The position numbers and the translations under genes were made by a program. 64,000 bases of DNA, from positions 358,890 through 422,889 of the forward strand of contig NW_027506890.1 of the NCBI RefSeq assembly GCF_052324685.1, written 5' to 3'. The stretch comes from Brachyhypopomus gauderio. Lineage: Eukaryota > Chordata > Actinopteri > Gymnotiformes > Hypopomidae. This document shows, piece by piece, positions 34,301-45,070 of this stretch (position 1 is its first letter; each line of letters opens with the position of its first letter). The notes beneath the pieces were generated by a model, which was given only the letters and a program-made list of their open reading frames with translations, did not search any database and was not told where the DNA came from.

Positions 34301-34517
34301 ACGAGCTAGCCGCCCGGCTAGTCCGTCAGTTAGCAGGCTGGCTAAATGACGTCCACCGACACGCAAGACCTCCGTTCTCACCGGGTGAATATAAATTGGC
34401 GAGCTCCTGGGCTCCTGCGTGCTGGGGGCCCCATCTTGCGGAAGCGCGAACTAGCGAACTTGGCTCGGTTTCCTGAAAGTTCCCTCCGTCGTCGTTGTCG
34501 TCCGAGCCGCTCGCCAT
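31367..34517 (-). CDS. peds1: Plasmanylethanolamine desaturase 1 (TMEM189/Kua), six exons
   Basis: ER-membrane desaturase that introduces the vinyl-ether bond of plasmalogens (CarF/Kua family). Exons: 34517-34382, 32831-32712, 32512-32421, 32158-32014, 31831-31619 and 31488-31367. Together they make 828 nt, 275 residues plus stop, against 270 in human. All introns are GT/AG and phases close exactly. Visible blocks: [18 protein letters not shown] in exon 1; hydrophobic segments in exon 2; [19 protein letters not shown] (H100) in exon 3; [17 protein letters not shown] (H125, H126) in exon 4; [16 protein letters not shown] and [17 protein letters not shown] (H218, H219, H222, H223) in exon 5; [18 protein letters not shown] in exon 6. 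The conserved histidines are the expected metal ligands. I chose the ATG at 34517. An upstream in-frame ATG at 34631 would add 38 residues rich in charged and small amino acids, unlike the family. Confidence 0.97.
33008..33062. repeat. 18-bp CpG-rich tandem repeat in peds1 intron 1
   Basis: About 2.5 copies of a unit containing cacgtacgtgtgggcgtg. Short, alternating purine-pyrimidine and CpG-rich. No function is evident. Confidence 0.6.
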
Positions 34518-34760
34518 GTTCGTCCAGGACTGCTCCCTCTCGCGGGTTGGGCAGCTCGCGACGGACGCGTCGCGCGCTCCGTCTAGAAGCCACGCCCCTG
34601 TCGCCTCGTTCACGTTTCCGTGTTCAGCCAATCAGCAATCGGTTCAAACTTCCATTGCTCGGACCATTTGCCAATGAGGTGATACCAATGGGTGATACAC
34701 GCAAAAATATTTATACGTATTTTCTAACCCCACCCGTGTGCGACCAATCAGAAAACGACT
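34382..34760 (-). promoter_or_regulatory. CpG-rich, CCAAT-box promoter of peds1
   Basis: GC- and CpG-rich sequence covers exon 1 and the region just upstream. Four CCAAT motifs (as read on the plus strand) lie upstream of the start at 34628-34632, 34671-34675, 34685-34689 and 34744-34748. Two of them are CCAATCA, the strong NF-Y form. No TATA box was seen, as expected for a housekeeping gene. The motifs are seen directly; promoter function is inferred. Confidence 0.6.
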
Positions 34761-35126
34761 GGAAATGTTTTATTGTGGATTAACCAAATGATGATACCCT
34801 AGAGACCTTTCCACAACCAAACCAGTTTTGATAGTATAAATATGCCTAATCAAGTTCTTTGTAATTTCTTTGTATATACAACAATGTAAAAAAGGCCATT
34901 CTCTTCGGTCATTCCATCTCAAAATGAAATATAAAGAGATATAAAAGCTTTAGTAACAAATTAAAATTTGCAGGCTTTGCCACTTGAGACAGTCACCGTG
35001 GCATTCCAACTTCACTTGCAGCGACGCCATAATGTCCACTAGGTGTCAGTATAGTTATTATTTTGAGGGAGTTGGGGACGCTGGGGAAGATGTGTGTCAT
35101 AATGTATCAAGTCCACACACACACAC

Positions 35127-35135
35127 ATATATATA

Positions 35136-35204
<69 letters not shown>
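35127..35204. repeat. (AT)n microsatellite
   Basis: A nearly uninterrupted AT run about 1.4 kb upstream of the cebpb start. It is preceded by a short (CA)n and TTTAA interruption. Likely hypervariable and able to extrude cruciforms. Confidence 0.95.
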
Positions 35205-35206
<2 letters not shown>

Positions 35207-35431
35207 CCAATAGTCCAATACTATTGTTGTAGTCCTGTCCCATGCAGAGCAGACTCCATGCTAACCAAGCACCTAACATATGAGCAACAATACAATAAAA
35301 ATGTCTCAATTCATGTAGCCTACTTATTTTTTATTAAACATGTACACTATTTAACTTGGCAAGTGCTGTGGAGATTCCTCTGCTTCTGCCAAAAATTAAA
35401 GTTTTTCTTTTTTTTAAGTCAACAGTGTAAG

Positions 35432-35597
35432 CTAGGCGTGTCAGGTTACAATCCTGGAGGGCCATAACACTTCAAACATTTTCTATGATTTAGGCTGATA
35501 TTTAACTAATAATTAAATTACCATGGTTTTAATAGATTGGTTTGAATGTGTTAAGACAGAGAAAACACAAAATACCTACTTGAGTTTGACACCCATG
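35432..35597. mobile_element. Short hAT-like MITE relic
   Basis: The left end reads ctaggcgtgtcaggttaca then atcctggagggcc, and the right end closes with gagtttgacacccatg. The two ends are imperfect inverted repeats built around GTGTCA, the pattern of nonautonomous hAT elements. No convincing 8-bp duplication was found, so this is tentative. Confidence 0.5.
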
Positions 35598-35614
35598 TCC
35601 TAAATCTATTTGCA

Positions 35615-35685
35615 ACCCCTGTGAAGATCTTTTCAGGTTATACTTGCATGTAGACACCACAACCTGACAAGATCTTCACAGGGGT
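35615..35685. repeat. Near-perfect 25-bp inverted repeat (hairpin)
   Basis: Arm 35615-35639 begins acccctgtgaagatctt and arm 35661-35685 is its reverse complement, with one mismatch in 25 (24/25 paired). They are separated by a 21-nt loop. The whole structure is 71 nt. It lies between the two (AT)n tracts upstream of cebpb, 18 bp from the end of the MITE relic. Its identity is unknown. Confidence 0.9.
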
Positions 35686-36055
35686 CGTCAGGCAGGCACC
35701 TACTTTCAACTGTGTTTTGCTGAATTAATTTAGCCCACAACACCTCCAGAAGGCTCAACTGTGAAATGTTGGTGACCTCAGACCCACCCCCTCCATAAAG
35801 TAACCACACACGAACCTCTTTAGTTATAAACCCTCGTTGACCTCCTTGATGAATAAAGTTGTACCCAGACCAGCTGACACCATCCTCAGTGCCACCAGTT
35901 CCACGTTGGCTTTATTGTATATCCTTCGGTTCTTCATTAATCCGAGACACTGAAATCATTTCTGAACCTTTCCAACTTTACATTTCCCCCACTGCCCTCA
36001 TCCACATCCTCAAAAACCATAAACCATAACTCCATCAGCAAGCATGCATACAAAT

Positions 36056-36057
<2 letters not shown>

Positions 36058-36113
<56 letters not shown>
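36058..36113. repeat. (AT)n microsatellite upstream of cebpb
   Basis: An uninterrupted AT run of about 55 bp, some 300 bp upstream of the CRE-like elements of cebpb. Confidence 0.95.
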
Positions 36114-36116
<3 letters not shown>

Positions 36117-36381
36117 GTGTTGTAGCCTATTTATTTTTGTGACAGGTTATTTGTTAAATAGCTTACATTTTTTCAAACCTTTGATCTACTTTCTGCTTTG
36201 AGCCATCTTGATTCCATGTTTCAAAATGTGCTAATGTTTTTTCTTTTCTTGTACGATAACTTCATTGTTTTATAATATTTACTATTTCGCTTGTTTCTTA
36301 TATTGAGGAGAACAGGGAAATTACATGCAACCTCCGTAAGAGTTCAGGGATCAGGTTTAGGCCGGTTTACCCGCTGTTTTT

Positions 36382-36436
36382 TGACGGCACCGAATCGTCA
36401 CGTCAGACAGGTTTCCGCCCACCTCTACTATATAAA
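36382..36436 (+). promoter_or_regulatory. cebpb core promoter: CRE-like sites and TATA box
   Basis: TGACG at 36382-36386 and CGTCACGTCA at 36396-36405 are CRE half-site clusters, followed by TATATAAA at 36429-36436. Mammalian CEBPB is known to have CRE-like elements close to its TATA box, through which CREB induces it, and the arrangement here is the same. Transcription would start near 36460, leaving a 5' leader of about 220 nt. Confidence 0.7.
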
Positions 36437-36573
36437 CACTAACTTCGAAACATGGGAAACCGACAGCGCGTTTCTAATCAAGCACGCGAAGGAACTACCG
36501 AACAGACTAGACTGCTCTCATCACTATATTTATCACTAACGTGTAAATATAAATATATTTAGTCGCTCAGGCT

Positions 36574-36588
36574 ATGCTTTTTGTTTAG
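36574..36588 (+). other. Four-codon upstream ORF in the cebpb leader
   Basis: ATG CTT TTT GTT TAG lies about 95 nt before the cebpb start codon. It is the only short AUG-initiated upstream ORF I noticed between the inferred transcription start and the main ATG. Mammalian C/EBP-beta isoform choice is governed by a small uORF, but in a different position (between the first two in-frame starts). Confidence 0.5.
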
Positions 36589-36682
36589 ACTGTCGTTTTC
36601 CTACGCGTCTGTAGTTGTAAATTCGCCAGGGCGATCGGACCCTGATTCTTCTCCTGCCGCAATCCGGCGGGTGTTAAGATCC

Positions 36683-37522
36683 ATGGAAGTGGTGGGTATT
36701 TACGAAAGGGACTGCCTTGCTTTCCACACTGGCAACAGTATCAGTCCCGTCAGCGACGGCGTATACAAGCAACCCACTGACGGCTCGATGACGAAACTCG
36801 GTATCTCCGAGCACGAGAAGGCGATAGATTTCAGCATCTACTTGGACTCCGCTCTTCAGTACCAGCAGCTCGTCAGCCAGGACGAGGCGCAGCCCGGGGA
36901 ACTCTTCTCTGACTTTCTTTCAGAGGACGCCAAGAACAAGAGGGTTGCGGCGCTGCAGAATTACAAGAACTACATATCCCTGGCAGACCACGAACCGAAC
37001 CATCTCGGCTATCCTGCACTGCAGGAGACGCGGGTCGACACGGTTTTCAGCCCGGACTTTCTTGGCAGTTTTGGGAAGAATCACTGGAGAGGCGACTTGA
37101 ACGAAGAGCCACGGATGGATAACTCAGGAGGCTTTGACATGCGCTCGTATCTGCAGTACCAGGCGGCTCCTAGCGGGAGTCTCGGAAACATTTCCACAGC
37201 GTCTTCGTCTTGCTCCAGCCCCCCAGGTACACCAGCCCCGCCAGGTAAGGGAGGTTCACCTCAGCCTGGCGGCAAAATGCCCTCGATGGGCAAAGGGAAG
37301 AAGAGACTGGACAAGGACAGTGAGGAGTATAGACAACGCCGGGAGAGGAACAATCTTGCCGTGCGCAAAAGCAGAGACAAAGCCAAAATGCGCAATCTGG
37401 AGACGCAGCATAAAGTGCTGGAGCTTGCCGCCGAAAACGACCGTTTACAGAAGCGCGTGGAGCAGCTGTCACGAGAGTTGGCCACGCTGCGAAACCTGCT
37501 CTCCGCCACCGGTCAGTGCTAA
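36683..37522 (+). CDS. cebpb: CCAAT/enhancer-binding protein beta, bZIP factor (single exon)
   Basis: Intronless nuclear bZIP transcription factor of adipogenesis, innate immunity and the acute-phase response; 279 residues plus stop. N terminus [14 protein letters not shown] with transactivation motifs [15 protein letters not shown] (residues 48-62) and [10 protein letters not shown] (73-82). A Ser/Pro segment includes SPPGTPAP, whose Thr183-Pro corresponds to the MAPK site (Thr235 in human). The basic region is about residues 219-240 ([17 protein letters not shown]), followed by a leucine zipper with heptad leucines to residue 275; the protein ends [12 protein letters not shown] 36683 is chosen by family match, since the open frame upstream to 36581 has no ATG. 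In-frame ATG codons at residue 36 (36788) and residue 153 (37139, [13 protein letters not shown]) correspond to the LAP and LIP starts of mammals, so the three-isoform scheme is preserved. Expected regulation: the CRE/TATA promoter just upstream. Confidence 0.98.
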   Translation: MEVVGIYERDCLAFHTGNSISPVSDGVYKQPTDGSMTKLGISEHEKAIDFSIYLDSALQYQQLVSQDEAQPGELFSDFLSEDAKNKRVAALQNYKNYISLADHEPNHLGYPALQETRVDTVFSPDFLGSFGKNHWRGDLNEEPRMDNSGGFDMRSYLQYQAAPSGSLGNISTASSSCSSPPGTPAPPGKGGSPQPGGKMPSMGKGKKRLDKDSEEYRQRRERNNLAVRKSRDKAKMRNLETQHKVLELAAENDRLQKRVEQLSRELATLRNLLSATGQC

Positions 37523-38002
37523 CAGTAGGCTACTACGCCGTCCACCATCGGAGAAAGCCGCTGGTACTTCACGAGCCTTTATACAGATGACTGTAAAATT
37601 GGTTCTAACAAGTGTACATTTTACAAATGAGTTAATTCTAAGTGGCAACAGCTCTTAATGAAAATGTGTATGTTTACAAGCGCGAGAGAGCATGTAAAGT
37701 GGACTTGGCGCCTGGATTGCGCAACAGTCTCCCCATGCTTGGTGACTTGTCACTAAGGTGTTCTGGAAGCCCTATCATGTATTTGGTCTGTACAGTATTT
37801 TTGTACGGGTAAAATATCTACTGTTTAATACTCTGTTATTTAAATACCTTTTCCCCATATCTGGGGCAGTGGCCATCAAGGGAAGAGTTGTACTGCAGAG
37901 GTATGATGCAACTCATTGTAACAGTATTGGCAATGCAATGAAGTAGTGTGCAAAAAATGAATAAGGGTACATGTGTTCTAATGCTATATAATATTTTATT
38001 GA

Positions 38003-38008
38003 ATTAAA
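38003..38008 (+). terminator. Probable cebpb poly(A) signal
   Basis: ATTAAA about 480 nt after the stop, followed within 25-35 nt by a T/GT-rich element (cctgtttgtgtaattgc). A canonical AATAAA at 38756-38761 could serve a longer form. Confidence 0.55.
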
Positions 38009-41000
38009 TGATTTTTACTTCTCTTTGAACCTGTTTGTGTAATTGCTTCTTTTTACCTTGACTCTAATCAGAGTCACACCCCTCTTGTTGTGTAGGATGA
38101 GCTGTCACGTTACATATGCCTCCTTTAGATACATTGAAATAACCTTTCACATAAAAAATACAATTATGCAGAGATGGTGGTATGTGGTTTGAATCCGTTC
38201 TTATTTGGATAACCATTTTTAACATCAAATTGAAAGATTTATAGGGAGAGAAAAGAAAAATAATGCTACATTCTGTCGTAATGTTAAGTCAATGTGTGTT
38301 GATACTGCAGAGGCATCTAAAATACCTCCATCGCTCAAAATCTCAATTTCAGTATACATATGCTTTTAAACACATCGCATATCTGTGTATAATTCAACAA
38401 ATGAATACATTATTTTTATATTTGGTGAATATATTTTGTATGCCTGTTGTAACAAAGAAGAGTATTTTCCTAAGATACTGAAGACTTTCTAGGGCTTGTT
38501 ACAGGTTTGTCCTTTGTCCACCCCTACCAGCAGTAAAGCAGAATAATCTAAAGCACACAGATACTGTCAATAGTCTAGTGAGTTCAGTGCTCTCAGAAAG
38601 TATGGGTCAAGGCTGGATCAACATTTATCTGGTAGCAGCCCCCAAAACAACCACAGTGTTGCAGCTGGTTCTTCTATATACACACACATATGCATACAAA
38701 TGGAAGGAGACTAATAAGACAAAAAGGGTCATTTGGTACTGGTGCATTTGTAAAAAATAAAATCTTAATAGCATGACATTAAACACCCCAAACATCTTTA
38801 CAAGTGTAAATGTATACCAAAAAAGGTACATGCGTTGTAGGATCCAGATTAGAGTATGCATGAGGAATAGGGGAAGGTTAGGTGATCTTTGTCATCGTGT
38901 AGACATGAAAACGTTCACTTGGCATGAAAACCATTTAACAATACCCTGTCAATAACCTGTCTTTTCAAGCCATAAACCCTTCACCTTTAAAGTGACCTTC
39001 AGTCCACCACTAATAAACACTGCAATATCAATATCATGACAGTATCATATCAAAAAGAGTGATTTTAATTTTTGATGTAATTTTTCTGACGGAAAATAAC
39101 GCTATCCTTAACATTATAATTTAAAAGCAAAATTCATGCCAGGAGCTTGTATTGCGTTTAAAATAACCCTCAAATGCAGGTCACTCCACTGATGCTGAAG
39201 CACCTCATCAGTGATCAGCGTGTAGTTATCATGACCATGCATTTCCAGCTACAGAGATAAATAAACAAATGTGGGCCAGGTTTCCCCCCAAGCCCTGATG
39301 CTATAACAACACAATATAATAAGAGGCATTGCATCACAGTGTAGGCCACAGCATTAGATATTTTGTCTATGGGATGTTGAATTAATTACAATTTTTTGTT
39401 GTTGTTGTTGTTTTATGGTGTTGTCCTAGCCCTGTAGATATGGAATGATTGAGAGCTATACAAGCATTAAGCTCCGAAGGGCGAGAGAGGAAGAAGGAAC
39501 CTGACCGACAGGTGATGACCAGTCAGTGAGGGGAAGAAGGCCCCCCCTCATAAGTGTTCATCTCCATGACAATGGAGGGTGGAAGAGTGAGAGAGGAATA
39601 TGGAGTGGGGGTGGGATGAGAAGAGGGCATGAATCTGAAGCATGTATGTTTAAAAGATAGACTGAGATACCATTTTTATAGCTACACCTCTTCCAAAGCT
39701 ATAGCTAAATACTACAAATGCGTTTTCATTCATTTCTGTATGGTCAGAAAACTACAAAGCAGGTGTACCTAATAAAAGGTATTTAATATACATTGTAATT
39801 ATATCAATATAATAATAATAATAGAATTGTCTAACCCCATTTTATATCTTAATTAAATTTATTTTGATGTTACAACCATGTTTATTCTGTATCTGGTCTC
39901 CATAAAAGTGCTGCATACAATCTGTACACATGTTTACACTTCCTTTCAAATGAATTTTTAGTTGGGTTTAACATTTGATGAATCTGAGGGTTACATTTGT
40001 GAGCACGTATATCCTTTGTGACGTTTAAACATTATATATTAAGCTGATGATGCCATACGTAACTAAGAAACTCTAAACCATAGGTTTTTATGTTTTACAG
40101 TCTGATAATGAAACGCCCATCACAGACCTGATGAAATTGTCTTGTTTTGAGTAGAACATTTCACAACACTTCTCATTTTGGAGGAGGATAGCAGGGTTGC
40201 AGTGTGTTGCCCAATACTTCCAACTTCCTTCTCCTTCAAAGTGGGCCCAGCTTTCACAAGCACTGCGTGAGCACAGCTACTGATCACACATAGGCTAAGT
40301 GTATAAAACAATAAACACTGTGATTTTGAATGAATATTACAGTTTCACCTGTTCTGAATAAAAGCATATTATTAAGAATTTTTCAGTCCATTGAGAGAAC
40401 TGCTTCATACTTCATAGATATTTCCATGTGTTTAGAGTAATGTATGAATTCATTAAACCCATTTGACATACATATTTGACACAAGGCATTTACGCAGTTT
40501 ACAATCATATATGTTCTTACTACAGTGTTGTCATAGCCTGTTCTGAACTAACATACACAATTACATTGACCACAGTATATAGGCCACACAATGCCACAGA
40601 ATCAAGATGCACATAGCGGTTACAATTTTATTCATGTAAATTATCCACATATTCGTGATTCCTCTTTAAAAATGCTATAAACTAGCTTAGACTCCGTCCG
40701 AGGTCAACATAATTTTCACTTTTGTTAAAATGGAAAGCTGGGAAACAACAGTTTGAATCACCTAATCAGAAAACATGCAGTGTAAACCTTCATCACAGCA
40801 GCGTAACGACTGCTTCTCTCATTTAAGTGACCTACTATTGACAGACATGGTTCACCATGTAACTGCTTTTGATTGCACTGGGCACTGAAAACACGACCCT
40901 GCAGAATCACCACAGAATATTCGAAATGCTACTATGCCAACCATTTTGAAAATGCATGTAACATTATATTCCAAGTTTCTTTTGCGCGCGTGAAAGGACT

Positions 41001-41436
41001 GGTGTGGGTGTTCTGGAACATAAAGGGTCAACAATTCGGTCCCGCCTCCTGGAATCACGGCGTCCTGTCTCAAGATGCAGGGTTCGCGCGGACGGGGTTT
41101 TCCAGAACAGTTTCTTCGTACCCTCCCAGAGAACAAAGACCCGCCTACTTTTGTTCCCAACAAGAGTTTACCGGCAGCGGCGGGGCGGCTGTCCGTAAAC
41201 GGAACATTGCGTAATATCTACAGCTAAACAAACTATCCCAAAGCTACTTCGATTGGCTGGGTAACCTCTTACATCTCAAGAGGCGAAAAGATCCCCACAT
41301 CCGTTATATTGCTGACCTACAAATTTACCTGGTCGGAAATCCAAATTTCACTTTTTTAATATACCTGTAGTCTGGTTCAAGGGTATCTTGAATTTTGACC
41401 TATCTACTGTATCTAGGATGCATTCTGTGAACAGAT

Positions 41437-41490
41437 GGCAAGTCGCTCTGGATAAGAGTGTGTTAAGTGCCTTAAATGTAAATTTCATAA
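41437..41490 (+). mobile_element. SINE 3'-tail fragment
   Basis: The stretch aagtcgctctggataagag followed by a degenerate tgttaagtgccttaaatgtaaat is the common 3' tail of fish tRNA-derived SINEs and their partner LINEs. No tRNA-like head was found upstream, so only the tail remains. Confidence 0.65.
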
Positions 41491-44400
41491 AAGTCCCATT
41501 TCCAATTATAGGTACTTGGAAATTTCCTCTCTAGGATATGTGTTAGCCCACAATGTCCATTGCAACCATTTAATTAAATATTTTCTGAACACGTTTTAGC
41601 GTGTGCTGTCATTAACTCACTGTCCTGGAAATTTTAATTGCATCAAGTCCTTACATCGACATTCTACTACTTTGGCCTACACACTTGTCGGAGCGCATGC
41701 GCACTAACAATTGAGAGGTCCGCTCAATGTGTGCGTTACATCGACAGAACACTGGAAGTGTAATGTCAATATCTATTACAGGACTTGACGTTGGAAAAAT
41801 TAAAGTCCTGCTAACCATATTTATTCCATTTACTTGCACGTTGACATGGGCATCGCTCGGTATCAAGAAACCCATACCGTGATAGCTCTGTCAGAAACAA
41901 ACGGAGAAAGAAGCATCTCTAGCTGGTGTGATTTTGCTACATAAACGCCTTCCCCTAGTTTTTCTTTAGCAATTAGTCGCTGTTACAACACAATTGTAAC
42001 ACACAACTGGCTAACCCTTTTGAAAATAACTCCTCTTCGTGCAGCTATTGGTTCTCTTCGGGGGATCATTTGGTGGGTGAATCCGTTGTTCAAATACAAG
42101 AAACAACTCTACAGGCAAACTTGCCCAAGATAAAAACTAATGTCATCCTATCATTAGCCGAGGTCACGTCTGCAACAGTGACAGAAACTGCTTTAATAGA
42201 TGTTGAGTTCACAAGATCCTTTCCAGTGGGGCTGGTAGGAAAGACACTAGTTTCCTGAACATCCCGTCGAAAATTGCTTGTGTCTCGAAAGACACTGATT
42301 TTGTAATGTCTCGATATGGTCTTTGGTATTATTACCATTGTCAGACCGAGTTCCCATTGCATATGTAAAAAAAACAAGATATGAGAGAGTAAAGTATGAA
42401 ACGAATGGCGTGTAACGCATTGGACAGTGGGTAATGAAGTTTACAGCCTGTATTTATCATTCCCTGTACTACAGCGGTATTCTGCTGGAGAGAGCGGGTG
42501 AACCAGAAAGTCGGGTTGGGCGGGAACCAGAGTAGCGAGGATACTATGAGAAGTGCCGGTATGCAAGAAAACGTGAAAACTAGAAACGCCTTTGGTCCAG
42601 GACATCTCCAACCATCAATTACTCTTATCCTAAAGGGCTGTAAAATGTTAATGCAACTAGAGTTTTATCTCTTAACAACGTGAATGTAAATTGTTATAGT
42701 ATTTTTACTCTTAACGATGGGATTATGTGTGCTGAAGTTAGAGTTTTGGGGCCATTTTGATATATGGAAGAAAAATAAACATTTCAAGGCTGAAAGCAGT
42801 TACTGTTCAGCTCTAGATGGTTCCACAACACTGCAAAGTAGTGTTGTCCTTTTTTGATGTTATATGGCACTGATTACCAAGCCTTTCATCAGCTGAATTG
42901 AGATGTACTAAAATTGTATATGAAAAATCATCTGTGGGTTGTACGCTCTAATCAGTTTGAGCTTTCTTTATGTGTGGGCATGCCACACATGGCAGTGTAT
43001 GCATACACTGATATCCGTATTGCTAATTCTGGCACTGAACGCATGTAACCTGCATGAAAATGGAAGAATGCATTTTGGGTAGATGCATGCACAGTGGAAC
43101 TCTGGGATCTTGTAAATGTAACAAGGTTATTGCTCTCGTAAGTCAGACTTGTTTTGAGCAGACCAATGGTAAACCTATGCTGAATGAGTATGTCATTACA
43201 GATCTCATGATGAACTCATTGAAGTGAGCTCGTGAAACACTGGAACTCGTGAGGACTACAGCTATGATTCATACATAGCAAATAAAGGTCCATTCACACT
43301 TCCCTTTGACACAACAAAAATAATACAAATGATCAGCAAAACAGTGAAATTGGTAGGAACTTTTTCAATGAATGGAAATACAGTGAAAATCATTCACACT
43401 CCAATATATGAAAGTACAACAACATGTAATCAGAATGCAATTCTAATCCTTTAAATAAGTTCTATTGTTTGACAGGTAACCAGTAGGTGTATTAGGTAGG
43501 TGTATCAGTAAGTGTGTTAGGTGAACATTTAAAATCTTAGCTACCCTTTCTTTAACTTTTCTTATTTTTCTGGGTTTTTTTTTTATTTCAAATTAAATGT
43601 AGGCTTGTAGAATATAACCTTCTACAATGTCATATTCATAAAACTGAAACTCCCAATCTAAAAATAGGGTCTTTTGGCAGATATTTGATTATTTCTGAGA
43701 ATTTAACATTGAAGCTACTTCAGTCAACACACAAAGCAACACTGTTAAACAGCCATGTTTACTTTAACATTCTGAACTTAGCTGCCTTACCTTTGTGGTG
43801 GAATAACACAGCATGGTTTATTTGTCAAAAAAGTGCTTAAACAGCCTTAGTCATGAACTACAGAGATAAGAGCAGTGTTGCCAAACACCATGCAGTTGTG
43901 TCATGAGAACTGAAGATTATTGTTCTGATATTTTCTGTGCAGTCCAGTGTCAGAACCTAAAAATGTTAAGACAGGGTCAGTGCAGGCAGTATGTCTGGTT
44001 AGAAAAGTTACTATTGCGTGTTCTAACAATCAAAGCATTTCATGCTATACAACTGCACACAATCGATCGATTCAAGGACGACTTGATAGAACACTGCAAT
44101 GTCAGCATTTTAAGAGTGGAGACCCAAAGAAAACAGCTTCCTGTTGAGAATGCATTCAGTGCAAGAACATGAGGAACTAGAAGACAACTTTTGTTTGACC
44201 TGCTAACAGGCCACAGAAAAGTTTAAGTGATATGTGTTGGTTGGTAGCACAAGTTCTCAACTGATAAACCCTAAATCTTGTCTGTGTCAAAAGGACAAAT
44301 TTTTTGTTACTATGAAATGCTAATAATATGTAAATATATGGTTATTACTACATTATAATTTGAGCATGAGTGCCCAAGAAAATGGGTAAAGTACAAAAAT

Positions 44401-45070
44401 CTACACTGTGTCCTGAAGCGGTTTCGTTTCAGATTCAGATACTGAAGAGGGGAAGCTGCTACTAGAAAGTGAACTCAGTAATCTAGCAACATCCTCCTCG
44501 CCTTCTTGCTTGTCATGCACGTATACTAGCAGCCTATGGTGTGGCCTATGGTTCTCCAGCAGGTTGATGCGGGTGATTTTAGGAAAAACCGCAGAGCGTC
44601 CATGTTGCCGGACATCCGGTTCCTTGTGGCCCTGTTGTCGGGAAGTCAGGCATAAGCGTTGTCCGTAAGGGGCGGAGTCCTGACCCACCCTCACGCTGGC
44701 CCAGATTTCAACACCAGCACACTTCTCCTATTCTGGACGCCATGGCCGTGCAGCGGCGGTGGCAGTGGGTGCTTGACGCGGTGCAAGGCAGCACGATTCA
44801 CATCATAAGGCCCAGGGTTGAGCAATGGTATGCTTTCCTGTTCTTGCAACACCCGGGGAGCAGGGCTACACCCACCCAGGAACACTGCACCAAGAGTCAG
44901 TTGTGCTCACCAAGCGTTCTATTGGAGACCCTGGAAGTGTGCAGTTCGACTCCAGGGGTCATCTACTGCCACGCCCAGTTTGTGTTGGTCATTCTCCATC
45001 TCTTCATCGGTGGTCAGATAATACATGGACCAGTGACGAGCACTGGTGCACTGATATGTCTATAAATAAA
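44401..45070. other. Divergent pair of unidentified open frames in a CpG-containing patch
   Basis: A plus-strand frame of 107 residues (44742-45065) starts from cgccATGG, a good Kozak context. Its stop codon overlaps a canonical AATAAA at 45065-45070. A divergent minus-strand frame of 97 codons (44694-44401) has no ATG at its beginning. Neither resembles a family I know, and no splice structure is evident. Could be a decayed retrocopy or chance. Confidence 0.25.

Noticed and set aside
34346-34783. 145-codon plus-strand open frame
   Set aside because: Antisense shadow of peds1 exon 1 and its CpG-rich promoter.
37134-37658. 174-codon open frame overlapping cebpb
   Set aside because: An out-of-frame shadow of the bZIP-coding region; no independent start context or homology.
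44930-44975. Possible tRNA or SINE head (sequence gttcgactcc resembles a B box)
   Set aside because: The bases flanking the loop do not pair as a T-arm, and no A box or acceptor stem is found.
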